Below are positions 7,613-15,814 of a stretch of DNA of 39,016 bases, piece after piece. Source of the stretch: Ignavibacteriaceae bacterium (GTDB lineage: Bacteria > Bacteroidota > Ignavibacteria > Ignavibacteriales > Ignavibacteriaceae); assembly GCA_020848375.1 (NCBI GenBank), contig JADLAF010000091.1, forward strand, positions 1 to 39,016, written 5' to 3'. Below the pieces are notes generated by a model, which was not told the origin of the DNA, ran no database searches, and saw only the letters and a program-made list of their open reading frames with translations. The position numbers and the translations under genes are program-made. Positions within the stretch are counted from its first letter, which is position 1. Every line of letters begins with the position of its first letter.

Positions 7613-8620
7613 TTATTTTAATTCTTCCCTTATTTCTTTTACACGCTCTATGGACTTTTCCAGCTTGGTCTGTTCATACTCTGAAAGTCCCTTCACTGAC
7701 AGAATTTCATCGGCAAGCGATTTTGCTTTATCCTTTTGCCCGGCTTTATTATATAGGTTAACCATTCTACCTTTTATCCGAAGCTCATTAATTCTGTTTT
7801 TAACTTTTGCGGGATCGTAAGAGGTCAGTATCTGCTGAAGGATTTTTATTGCCTCAAGGGGTTTTTCTCTTCCCAGATAGCGGGCCAGATCATACTGAAA
7901 CATCCTGGCATTTGGATATTTTGTTGTTGCCTCGTTCAGGACATCTCTCGCTTTTGAATAATCCTCTTTCAGATAATAAATATCGAATAAATTCTTGTAG
8001 ATAAAGTAGGTATGATAGGTTTCAACTCTGCGGGCCTTTTCCAGCATACTCCTGCCAAATTCTCTTTCGTCACTCACAAATGGCATCCAGTTGAGGAATG
8101 ACAGCTTTTCGCTCCTCCAAAACTTAAAAGCTCCGATTGAGGCAAAGGCATCTCCGAACTGGGGGTCTATTTCAATACATTTTTCGTAAAATGAAACAGC
8201 ATCTAAACCCGCATTTATAAATGACATCCACTCTGAATTATAAGCATAAAGAATAGCCCGGTAGCCGTTAATCAAACCCGAACAATAATTTATCCACACC
8301 TGATTATCTGGCTCAGATGGTACTTTCTTTAGTTTTTGCGCTGCTTCGTCAAGAAAAGTATGTATCTTTTTATTGTTCGCCGGAAGTGCATAATCATAAG
8401 CAAACCCGATTTCTGAGGCAGCGCTTAGAATTTCATAAAAAGGAAATTTGGAATTTTTGAACTGCTGATTTTCAAGCAGCAGACGGGCTTCATCATATTC
8501 TCCGTTGAGGGCGAGTGTTATTCCCTCTTTGAATACTTTATCAACTGCCGGATCAGAAAACCGCTGAGTAAATGAAATGGAGGTAAAAAAAATGAGCAAG
8601 AAACAAAATTTATGTACCAA
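7613..8620 (-). CDS. Exported tetratricopeptide-repeat protein
   Basis: This is a protein of about 335 residues made of helical TPR-like repeats (for example EGITLALNGEYDEARLLLE, YEKCIEIDPQFGDAFASIG, YLKEDYSKARDVLNEATTK). The repeats suggest a protein-interaction scaffold and no catalytic motif is seen. A hydrophobic N-terminal segment (KFCFLLIFFTSISFTQ) looks like a signal peptide. I favour the TTG at 8620, which puts this segment right after the start with GGAG 9 nt upstream. The frame is open to 8644, and an ATG at 8638 is also possible. Either way the start lies inside the end of upp. I cannot assign a named family; an envelope or periplasmic location is inferred from the signal sequence. 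Confidence 0.82.
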   Translation of the reverse strand: MVHKFCFLLIFFTSISFTQRFSDPAVDKVFKEGITLALNGEYDEARLLLENQQFKNSKFPFYEILSAASEIGFAYDYALPANNKKIHTFLDEAAQKLKKVPSEPDNQVWINYCSGLINGYRAILYAYNSEWMSFINAGLDAVSFYEKCIEIDPQFGDAFASIGAFKFWRSEKLSFLNWMPFVSDEREFGRSMLEKARRVETYHTYFIYKNLFDIYYLKEDYSKARDVLNEATTKYPNARMFQYDLARYLGREKPLEAIKILQQILTSYDPAKVKNRINELRIKGRMVNLYNKAGQKDKAKSLADEILSVKGLSEYEQTKLEKSIERVKEIREELK

Positions 8621-9227
8621 AAATTCGGTCTCCGGCATCCCCAAGCCCAGGAAGTATATAACCCTTGGTATTTAATTCCCGGTCGAGGGTTGCGGTATAA
8701 ATTTGTATATCCGGGAAATCTGACTCAACCCGCTTCACACCTTCAGGAGCTGAAATAACGGAAATGAGATATACTTTCCCTGTTGTCAAATGCTTAACTT
8801 TGCTTATTGCGGCTGAAGCACTTCCTCCGGTGGCAAGCATCGGATCAAGAATAATTACAATTGGATCAATAATTTCAGGTACCTTAAAATAATATTTCTC
8901 CGGCTGCAGAGTTACTTCATTTCTCTGAAGTCCTATATGTCCGGCTTTTGCATTCGGAATGATATCCAGAAATCCATCTAACATCCCAAGACCTGCGCGC
9001 AGAATCGGGAGCAGAATCACTTCTTTCTCAAACCGGAAACCTGTGGTTGCTTCAAGAGGGGTTTGAACCTGATATTCATTGAGCGAAAAATTCTTTGAGA
9101 CTTCAAGAGCTAACACGCGCGAAATATACCTTACATTCCTGCGAAACTCAGTGTGCTCCGTGTTTCGGTCTCTAAGGCGTGTGATGGCAGTTTTAACTAA
9201 CGGAAAATCACATACTAATAAACTCAT
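8610..9227 (-). CDS. upp: Uracil phosphoribosyltransferase
   Basis: This is a 205-residue cytosolic enzyme that joins uracil and PRPP to give UMP in pyrimidine salvage. The PRPP-binding loop is IILDPMLATGGSASAA, the mid-region is ILLPILRAGLGMLDGF, and the C-terminal uracil-binding end is LNTKGYILPGLGDAGDRIFG, all characteristic of Upp. Length and ends are normal. It starts one base after the upstream oxidoreductase stop. The TPR gene begins inside its last codons, so translation is probably coupled. A single-gene role in salvage fits the surrounding housekeeping genes. Confidence 0.97.
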   Translation of the reverse strand: MSLLVCDFPLVKTAITRLRDRNTEHTEFRRNVRYISRVLALEVSKNFSLNEYQVQTPLEATTGFRFEKEVILLPILRAGLGMLDGFLDIIPNAKAGHIGLQRNEVTLQPEKYYFKVPEIIDPIVIILDPMLATGGSASAAISKVKHLTTGKVYLISVISAPEGVKRVESDFPDIQIYTATLDRELNTKGYILPGLGDAGDRIFGT

Positions 9228-9228
9228 T

Positions 9229-10581
9229 CTAACCTTTGTTTATTTTATGAATCAAAGAAATCAGAATATTTCTAAATGGTGAAAGCGCAGGAGTATAATT
9301 AAAATCAGTCTCAAGTAAACCGCTATAAGTCATTCTATTTCTTATCATTAGAGTGATTAGATCAGAAAGTCCTGAAACCTCTTTGCCGCCTAAAAAGGAT
9401 GCTCCTATAATCTGATTATTTAATCTGTTTATGATTAGTTTTGCTGCTGTATTTATAGACTCCGGCATAACGTGAACCAGATTCGTCATTGAACCAAAAG
9501 CAGATTTGGTAACAAACCCATGCTCCCGAGCTGACTTTTCAGTTAACCCAGTCTGTGAAAAATACTTCCCGAACAATCTGAAACTGGTCACTGGTATTGC
9601 TCCGAGGAATTGCTCATTTTTTCCTGCCGCATTGTTCCCTGCGATATGTCCTGTTGTGTGAGCAACTTTTGCGCTATAAAATATCTGGTTCTTCCCAGTA
9701 AGAAAATTCTTAACCCCGGCTGAATCCCCTGCCGCAAATATGTGAGGAACATTTGTTCTCATAAAGACATCAGTGAATATTTCACCAAAAGTACCACGCT
9801 TAAAATCCATTCCTGCCAAAAATCGTGTGTCAGGCCTGAACCCAACAACCGGAAAGACAGCGTCTGTTTCAATCAGTCTTGAGTCCGCCTTGACGGACTT
9901 CACCCTGCCCGAATCGGTATTAAAAGTTATTTTTTCCAAATTAGTAATAACTTCAACCTTATTCGCTTGCAGCAAACCTGTAAGTATAGCTGAGAATTCT
10001 GGCTCTGCAGAAGGCAGGATTTCAGATAGTTTCTCTAAAACGGTTACCTCAGCTCCCCTATTAACCATTGCCTCAGCTATTTCTAAACCAAGATAACCAG
10101 AACCTATGATAATTGTATGATATGGTTTATTGACTTCCAAATACCCTTTTGTCCGAATCAAATCAGGGTACTTTTTTAGCCATAAAACGTTTTCAAGATC
10201 AGTGTCTAAACCGGGGAATTCACTCTGGCGGGAGCCCGTAGCGATGATAAGTTTATCGTAAGATAAGCTAAGTTCAGCATCATCCCCTGAAGACTTAAAA
10301 TTCAAAATCCGTTCTTTTGCATCAATTGAAAGCACTTCAGATTCGATGAAAACATCAACCTTTTTTTCTTCGGAGAATTTAGAAGGAGTATAAAATAACA
10401 GTGAGGCCGGTTCTTTAATTTCTCCGGAAAGGACGAATGGAAATTCACAAACCCCAACCGAGATATACCCGGTTTTTTCAAATAGAACTACCCTTGCAGA
10501 TGGGTTAACCCGCTTCGCTTTAGCAGCAGCGGCAGCACCAGCAGCATTACCCCCAATTACCGCAACGGTAAAGGGCTTCAT
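9229..10581 (-). CDS. FAD-dependent pyridine-nucleotide disulfide oxidoreductase (CoA-disulfide reductase/NADH oxidase family)
   Basis: This is a 450-residue flavoprotein. An N-terminal FAD-binding GxGxxG-type site is seen as VAVIGGNAAGAAAAAKAKR, followed by the single redox Cys45 in YISVGVCEFPFVLSGE. That one-cysteine layout is the hallmark of the CoA-disulfide reductase/Nox group rather than of two-cysteine reductases. A second nucleotide site for NAD(P)H is at IIIGSGYLGLEIAEAM (about 157-172), and the FAD-ribityl motif is in HIFAAGDSAGV near 300. The C-terminal dimerisation domain covers about 330-450. It could reduce CoA disulfide, persulfides or oxygen; which one cannot be decided from sequence alone. 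It overlaps der by 4 nt. Confidence 0.93.
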   Translation of the reverse strand: MKPFTVAVIGGNAAGAAAAAKAKRVNPSARVVLFEKTGYISVGVCEFPFVLSGEIKEPASLLFYTPSKFSEEKKVDVFIESEVLSIDAKERILNFKSSGDDAELSLSYDKLIIATGSRQSEFPGLDTDLENVLWLKKYPDLIRTKGYLEVNKPYHTIIIGSGYLGLEIAEAMVNRGAEVTVLEKLSEILPSAEPEFSAILTGLLQANKVEVITNLEKITFNTDSGRVKSVKADSRLIETDAVFPVVGFRPDTRFLAGMDFKRGTFGEIFTDVFMRTNVPHIFAAGDSAGVKNFLTGKNQIFYSAKVAHTTGHIAGNNAAGKNEQFLGAIPVTSFRLFGKYFSQTGLTEKSAREHGFVTKSAFGSMTNLVHVMPESINTAAKLIINRLNNQIIGASFLGGKEVSGLSDLITLMIRNRMTYSGLLETDFNYTPALSPFRNILISLIHKINKG

Positions 10582-11894
10582 TTTTGACGGAAACTTAAGG
10601 TCATTGGAACTCCTTTAAAGCCAAACCTTTCACGGATTTTCTTCTCAAGAAAACGTTTATAATTGTCCGGAAGATATTTTGGCTGTGTACCGAAAAATAG
10701 AAAAACAGGGTAATATGTTCCAACCTGAGTTATGAATTTAATTTTAATTTCTTTGCCTGTTGGACCGGAAGGTGGTGGTGTTTTCTGGATTTCTTCCTGA
10801 AGAATTTCATTCAATTCATTATTCGGTATTTTTTTCATCCGTTCATCATGAACTTCCTGAACCAGGTCAATCAGCTTATAAATTCTCTGTTTGGTTAAGG
10901 CGGAAATAAATATTACCGGGACGTAATCATATTTCCCCAGCATTTTATAAAGTGCCAGTTCCCACTGCCGCGCCGTATCTGTATCTTTTTCAATTAAGTC
11001 CCACTTATTTACAGCAATGATTATCCCCCTTCTTCTGTTCACTGCCTCCTCAAGAATTTTCTGATCCTGGTTTTCTAAACCCATTGTGGCATCAAGCATG
11101 AGGACCACAACTGTGGATTCTGCAATAGCACGGAGTGTTCTAACGGTAGAATAAAACTCTATGTTTTCTTTAACTTTGGCTTTTTTCCTGAGACCTGCCG
11201 TATCAACAAGGATGATTTCCCTTCCATAATACTTAAGTACAGAGTTTATGCTGTCGCGGGTAGTTCCTGGAATATCGGTAACTATGCTGCGGTCGTAGCC
11301 GAGTAAAGCATTCGTTAGGGAGGACTTTCCTACGTTTGGTCTTCCTACAAGGGCAATACTTAGCTGTGTATCATCTACTGACTCCTCCTCCTTCGGGGAG
11401 AAATCCTGAGTAAGTGCATCTAAGAAATCACCAAGTCTTCTTCCGCCTATTGCACTGATACCATAAGGTTCCCCAAGTCCTAATTTGTAAAATTCCGAAG
11501 TCAGAGAATCAAAATTCTCTGAATCAACCTTATTTACAGCCAGAAAAATCTTTTTAGCTGATAATCTGAAGATTTTGGTAATTTCAAAATCAAGGGGGGT
11601 TATACCTGTCCGACTGTCAACAAGGAAGATTACCGCATCTGCTTCATCAACGGCAATATGCACCTGTTCACGTATAGCAGCTTCAAAAATATCTTTAGAT
11701 TCCGGTACATATCCGCCAGTATCAATCAATCGGAAAACTTTGTTATTCCATTCAACTTCACCATAATTACGGTCACGAGTGACCCCGGAGATATCATCAA
11801 CAATTGCTTCCTTGCTTTTTGTCAGCCGATTAAACAATGTGGACTTGCCAACATTTGGACGGCCTGCTATTACGACAATTGGAATCTTTGACAT
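10578..11894 (-). CDS. der: Ribosome-assembly GTPase Der (EngA)
   Basis: This is a 438-residue protein with two tandem GTPase domains, the defining layout of Der, which helps assemble the 50S ribosomal subunit. G1 motifs are IAGRPNVGKSTLFN (domain 1) and ALVGRPNVGKSSL (domain 2). Switch/G3 motifs are LIDTGGY and LVDTAGL, and G4 motifs are NKVD and NKWD. A C-terminal KH-like domain follows, ending FGFKGVPMTLSFRQK. All key residues are present and the length is standard. The ATG overlaps the DUF5683 stop by one base (TAATG), and the stop overlaps the start of the next gene by 4 nt, placing it firmly inside the T9SS-led run. Confidence 0.98.
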   Translation of the reverse strand: MSKIPIVVIAGRPNVGKSTLFNRLTKSKEAIVDDISGVTRDRNYGEVEWNNKVFRLIDTGGYVPESKDIFEAAIREQVHIAVDEADAVIFLVDSRTGITPLDFEITKIFRLSAKKIFLAVNKVDSENFDSLTSEFYKLGLGEPYGISAIGGRRLGDFLDALTQDFSPKEEESVDDTQLSIALVGRPNVGKSSLTNALLGYDRSIVTDIPGTTRDSINSVLKYYGREIILVDTAGLRKKAKVKENIEFYSTVRTLRAIAESTVVVLMLDATMGLENQDQKILEEAVNRRRGIIIAVNKWDLIEKDTDTARQWELALYKMLGKYDYVPVIFISALTKQRIYKLIDLVQEVHDERMKKIPNNELNEILQEEIQKTPPPSGPTGKEIKIKFITQVGTYYPVFLFFGTQPKYLPDNYKRFLEKKIRERFGFKGVPMTLSFRQK

Positions 11895-12715
11895 TAAAAA
11901 TTTGCTTTCAGGGTTAAACGGGGTGAAAGATTTCCTGCATAACGGAATTCGTTTTCATCAAAACGGAGATTAAGAGACAAATTGTTATTATATAATGCTG
12001 TTGCCCAGACTGCGTGCACTGCGCTCAAAAAATGATTTATATATATAGCTAAAACAGCTTTAGTTGCATTATTATAGTAATCATTTGCTTTACCGCGCAT
12101 ACCGGCATACGAGAGAAATATCGGCGGAATCTCAGCGTTATTGCTGTTTGCAGGATTAAACTCATCCCAGCCAGGGCTATACTGATGATACTTGCCAATA
12201 AGTTCATAGTACTGCTGTTCCCCGTGTTTAGGAAGACGGTGCGAAAAAGTGCTCTCATAAGTATTAAGGGAGTCCCAGTTAACCCTTTCCCATGGGCGGA
12301 GTGAGGTATTCGGATCAATAGGAATAGCAGCATTTTTATAGGTATTCAGCCACTGGGCATATTTGACAACGCTCCACCGGTCATCTGCGACCTTCTGGAA
12401 TGAATTTGTCTGATCGTCACCTTTCCCGTCATTTATAACAGCAAAACTTATGGCTGTTATTTCAAGAGCGGCAAAAATTCCTGCTTCAATATATGACTCA
12501 GCCATAAACTGTCCGGCTCCGGGTAAAACCAGTGAAAGCAGTCCATTAACCAATGGCTTCTTCTTTTCAGCCGAAGGCAGAACAGAATTTTTAGCAACAG
12601 TGGGAAGTAACCCGATATTTTTACTGTCTAAGGACAGACTTCCTGATAAGGTCCCCGATTGTTGTGCAGATACTAAAAGTGAACTTAAGGCAAATATTAC
12701 TAAAATTTTTTTCAT
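11894..12715 (-). CDS. DUF5683-like exported protein
   Basis: This is a 273-residue protein with an N-terminal signal peptide (KKILVIFALSSLLVSAQQ). Around residues 55-90 is LVNGLLSLVLPGAGQFMAES, the proline/glycine-containing turn typical of DUF5683 proteins found in Bacteroidota and relatives. A second hydrophobic stretch near 80-95 and another near 230-250 suggest membrane association. The middle part is rich in Tyr, Trp and Asn and has no enzyme motif. The function of the family is unknown. It follows the beta-barrel fusion gene by 6 nt and is overlapped by der, so it belongs to the porU transcript by position. Confidence 0.82.
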   Translation of the reverse strand: MKKILVIFALSSLLVSAQQSGTLSGSLSLDSKNIGLLPTVAKNSVLPSAEKKKPLVNGLLSLVLPGAGQFMAESYIEAGIFAALEITAISFAVINDGKGDDQTNSFQKVADDRWSVVKYAQWLNTYKNAAIPIDPNTSLRPWERVNWDSLNTYESTFSHRLPKHGEQQYYELIGKYHQYSPGWDEFNPANSNNAEIPPIFLSYAGMRGKANDYYNNATKAVLAIYINHFLSAVHAVWATALYNNNLSLNLRFDENEFRYAGNLSPRLTLKANF

Positions 12716-12721
12716 ATAATT

Positions 12722-15700
12722 CTAAATATCAAATCCAAAAAGTACACCTGCGTAAAAATTCCATTCTTTTCCGTAACGAACTTTTTCTTCACGAACATCT
12801 CTCTCAAATGAACTAAACCCGTAAGCCGCATTCAAAAATATTGAAGTCGGGAAAAGATAGAACGAATTAAGCGAGAATCTCAATTCGGCTCCCGCCCCTT
12901 TTTTAATATTTGCAATTTTAGCGGAGTATGTGTTCCAGGCCTCTCCTGCTTCGGCGAACACTTCCAAAAAGATTTTATCTAAGTAAAGATGTCCTGCTGA
13001 AAAATCTATATCCTTAAAAAGCGGAAATCGGTAAGCTGCTTTTACCATGGCTATTTCATTTCCGCTGAGTGAGTAAAAAGGATAGGAACGCATTCCGACC
13101 AAACCACCCAGATAAAAATCAAAGAAGTCAGGTACTTCTTCTCCCAGTATGGTACCACCCCTGATTGTTAATTCCAGACCGTGACTGCCTGAAAGTCTCC
13201 AGTTGTGTTTTGCCAGAAGTTCTAACCTGGAAAAATTAAAATCACTATAGAGCGGTACAAGTATTCCATTGTCTATCGTGTAATTTCCGTCTGGATTATA
13301 CTTGTTCAGTTCAAGATTATAGGTTAATTCTATCTGAGTCCCAATTGGGTTAATTTCAGCATCCACATAAGGATACAATGCTGCAAATCTGTACTTCAGC
13401 ATAAAGTTACTGCCAATAAGATATTCATCATTCGTAGTCGGGTAAAGCTGCGGATCCCCTTCTAAAGGCAGAATAAACGAACCAAGCGAAGCGGTATATC
13501 TGGAGAATGCATATCTAAATTCAAGGTTCTGATCTCTGGTAAAGATTCTGTGGCTTGCCCTGATGGCTGCCTCAAAAAGATTGTAAGTTACACCAGTCGA
13601 AACAGTAGGCAGGTCTTCATCAAAAATGATATCAACATCTGCTTTTCTGCTCACATTAAAAAGCTCAAGTGCAAGCTCTGGTTTAATACCCAGGTCATAA
13701 AGCAGCGGAATCTTGTTCTTATATTCAAACATCATGAAAAGATCACGCTCAAACCGGGTATTGATGGTTGCACCGCCAAAAATTGAATACCTGTTTAACA
13801 TGTCTGATGATGTAAAATATACGCCTGGCTTTATTCTCTGAATCGGAGAGTTTCCGGTATTATAATTATCGAGACGAAGAACAGGGAAAAAAGTCAGTTT
13901 TGAAAAAGCACCGCTATATTTTGAAGATTCATACTCCGGAAGTATATCATCCTTAAAGTTTTTGAATGCCTGGATCTGGTCTTCAGTTAAATCACCCAAT
14001 GGCTTAAAATCATTTATAGGAAATTCTTTAACACCCAAATAATTATCACTTTTAGCAATGACCTTAACGCTGTCAGCCGGAATTCGGAATAACTTATATC
14101 CTTTAGAAGTATATCCGCTATAAGCAATGGTGCCATCATTGTCAACCGCAGGCATAAATGCACCCCCCTCTACGTTAGTGAGTTGAAGGATCTGACCTTT
14201 GTTTATGATAAATTTATGGATATTAAAAATGCCATTATAATCTGCTGAAAATACAATTGTTGTATCATTAAGGAAAAAAGCATTTCGTTCATCATTCCGC
14301 GACTCAAGCAGGAAATCATGTTTTCCGGTTTTGAATGAGTAAACTGCTACATCTCGGTTATCAAAGTCAGAGTAGTCAAAAATAATTCGTGAATCATCCG
14401 GCGAAAATGAAGGGTTAAATATCTGTTCCCCGTTTTTGAAGCTTGTTACCTGCTGAAATCCAGTGCCATCAATGTTCACGGTTGCAAGGTTAGTCGTTCC
14501 GTCTTTCTGGAAAACAAATACCACTTTATCTTCTTTGTGGGAAAGAGAGGGCTGATTTGCTCTCAGATTATAAGTAAGACGGGTTTCTTCCGCCTCCTTC
14601 CTGTCGTAAACGAACAAATCATGAACGTTATACCAGTTTTTATTGTCATCGGTAATTTTTGCGTAAAGAATTTTCTTCTCATCGTCAAATAAACCAAAGG
14701 TTGACCTTACCGGACCTGTTATCCTTTTTGACTCATTCTTCTGAAGATCATATTCAAAAAGAGAAGTGAGACTCATGTAGTCATTACCAGAATTGGAAAT
14801 ATAAAGGATTTTCTTTCCGCTGTCAGCAAATACGGGATTAAAATTGCCGAAGCCATCAACTGCAAGCTGCGTTCCTGTGAGCGGATTCTTTCTTACTGGT
14901 TCAAGCGCCTCTTTGTAATAATTTTCAAGATAACTAATCCACTCATTGTACAGTTGCTTTCCGGTAATTCCAAGAACATCTTCGATTGCCGCATCAATGG
15001 TAAAATTAGACCAGACACCCAGCTTTTTAGTAATATCCCGTAATTTATCTTCACCGTATTTCTGGGAAATATATCTGGTTAATGCAAAACCTGTATTATA
15101 AACAGATTCGTTACCAAGACTCGTTTTCTCAAAGACTCCCATCTGGTTCCAGGTGAGCATATTGCCGCCTGTTATATAGGAACGGAGAATCATATCACGG
15201 TGGGCATCCCAATAATCATAATTGAACTCCTCACGCATATACTGAGCAGTTCCCTCAGCAAACCATGCAGGCATATTAAGAGTAGCCAGTGGATACGAGA
15301 CAATTACATTAGGAAAGCCATAGAGAATATCGGGTCTGCGTTTATCTTCATAATTCAGCCATTGCAGGTATAGCGCGGGAACTCTTCTGCCCACTTTTAA
15401 AGCCGCCTGAATCTGCACCATATGTGTAAATTCGTGACTGATTACATTACGCAGCCAGTTATGAGTGCCGCGCAAATCAAAATCCAATGCACTTGTCCAG
15501 ATTTCAATTTTATTATCAAAAAAGTATGTTGCTCCGTTTGAATAGTCGTCTATATCTTTTATAACAAAATGAACGGTTTCGGGTTCATATCCATAGAGCC
15601 GTGTAATAGGTTCCCAGATTTCATCACAAATTTTGGCAGTAACTTTAGCGGTCCGTTCAGCTTCTTTATGATAATGAACCACACTGTGTTTGCCCTTTAT

Positions 15701-15796
15701 AGTGTACCACTCAAGTTCAGGATGAAACTCAGTAAACTGTGAATAAACACCGGGAGAAAAAAAAAGAACGAATACAATAGGAAGAAATATTTTCAT
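12722..15796 (-). CDS. Peptidase-MA-like metalloprotease fused to PD40 propeller and C-terminal outer-membrane barrel
   Basis: This is a protein of about 1024 residues with a signal peptide (residues 1-20). An N-terminal peptidase-MA-like domain carries the zinc motif HEFTH (His121, Glu122, His125) and a downstream third-ligand candidate, Glu in PAWFAEGTAQYM. Residues about 290-620 hold repeated TolB/PD40-type blades (FNPSFSPDDSRIIFDYSDF is one). Residues about 650-1024 are long amphipathic strands ending in GKEWNFYAGVLFGFDI, like an Omp85/surface-antigen beta-barrel. The protease and propeller would then hang from the outer membrane. I start at the ATG at 15796, which has GGAG just upstream; a TTG at 15805 is the alternative. 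Similar multi-domain proteins are usually annotated only as TolB-like. The role is unknown. Confidence 0.85.
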   Translation of the reverse strand: MKIFLPIVFVLFFSPGVYSQFTEFHPELEWYTIKGKHSVVHYHKEAERTAKVTAKICDEIWEPITRLYGYEPETVHFVIKDIDDYSNGATYFFDNKIEIWTSALDFDLRGTHNWLRNVISHEFTHMVQIQAALKVGRRVPALYLQWLNYEDKRRPDILYGFPNVIVSYPLATLNMPAWFAEGTAQYMREEFNYDYWDAHRDMILRSYITGGNMLTWNQMGVFEKTSLGNESVYNTGFALTRYISQKYGEDKLRDITKKLGVWSNFTIDAAIEDVLGITGKQLYNEWISYLENYYKEALEPVRKNPLTGTQLAVDGFGNFNPVFADSGKKILYISNSGNDYMSLTSLFEYDLQKNESKRITGPVRSTFGLFDDEKKILYAKITDDNKNWYNVHDLFVYDRKEAEETRLTYNLRANQPSLSHKEDKVVFVFQKDGTTNLATVNIDGTGFQQVTSFKNGEQIFNPSFSPDDSRIIFDYSDFDNRDVAVYSFKTGKHDFLLESRNDERNAFFLNDTTIVFSADYNGIFNIHKFIINKGQILQLTNVEGGAFMPAVDNDGTIAYSGYTSKGYKLFRIPADSVKVIAKSDNYLGVKEFPINDFKPLGDLTEDQIQAFKNFKDDILPEYESSKYSGAFSKLTFFPVLRLDNYNTGNSPIQRIKPGVYFTSSDMLNRYSIFGGATINTRFERDLFMMFEYKNKIPLLYDLGIKPELALELFNVSRKADVDIIFDEDLPTVSTGVTYNLFEAAIRASHRIFTRDQNLEFRYAFSRYTASLGSFILPLEGDPQLYPTTNDEYLIGSNFMLKYRFAALYPYVDAEINPIGTQIELTYNLELNKYNPDGNYTIDNGILVPLYSDFNFSRLELLAKHNWRLSGSHGLELTIRGGTILGEEVPDFFDFYLGGLVGMRSYPFYSLSGNEIAMVKAAYRFPLFKDIDFSAGHLYLDKIFLEVFAEAGEAWNTYSAKIANIKKGAGAELRFSLNSFYLFPTSIFLNAAYGFSSFERDVREEKVRYGKEWNFYAGVLFGFDI

Positions 15797-15814
15797 CAGC
15801 TCCAATGGAGAAGT

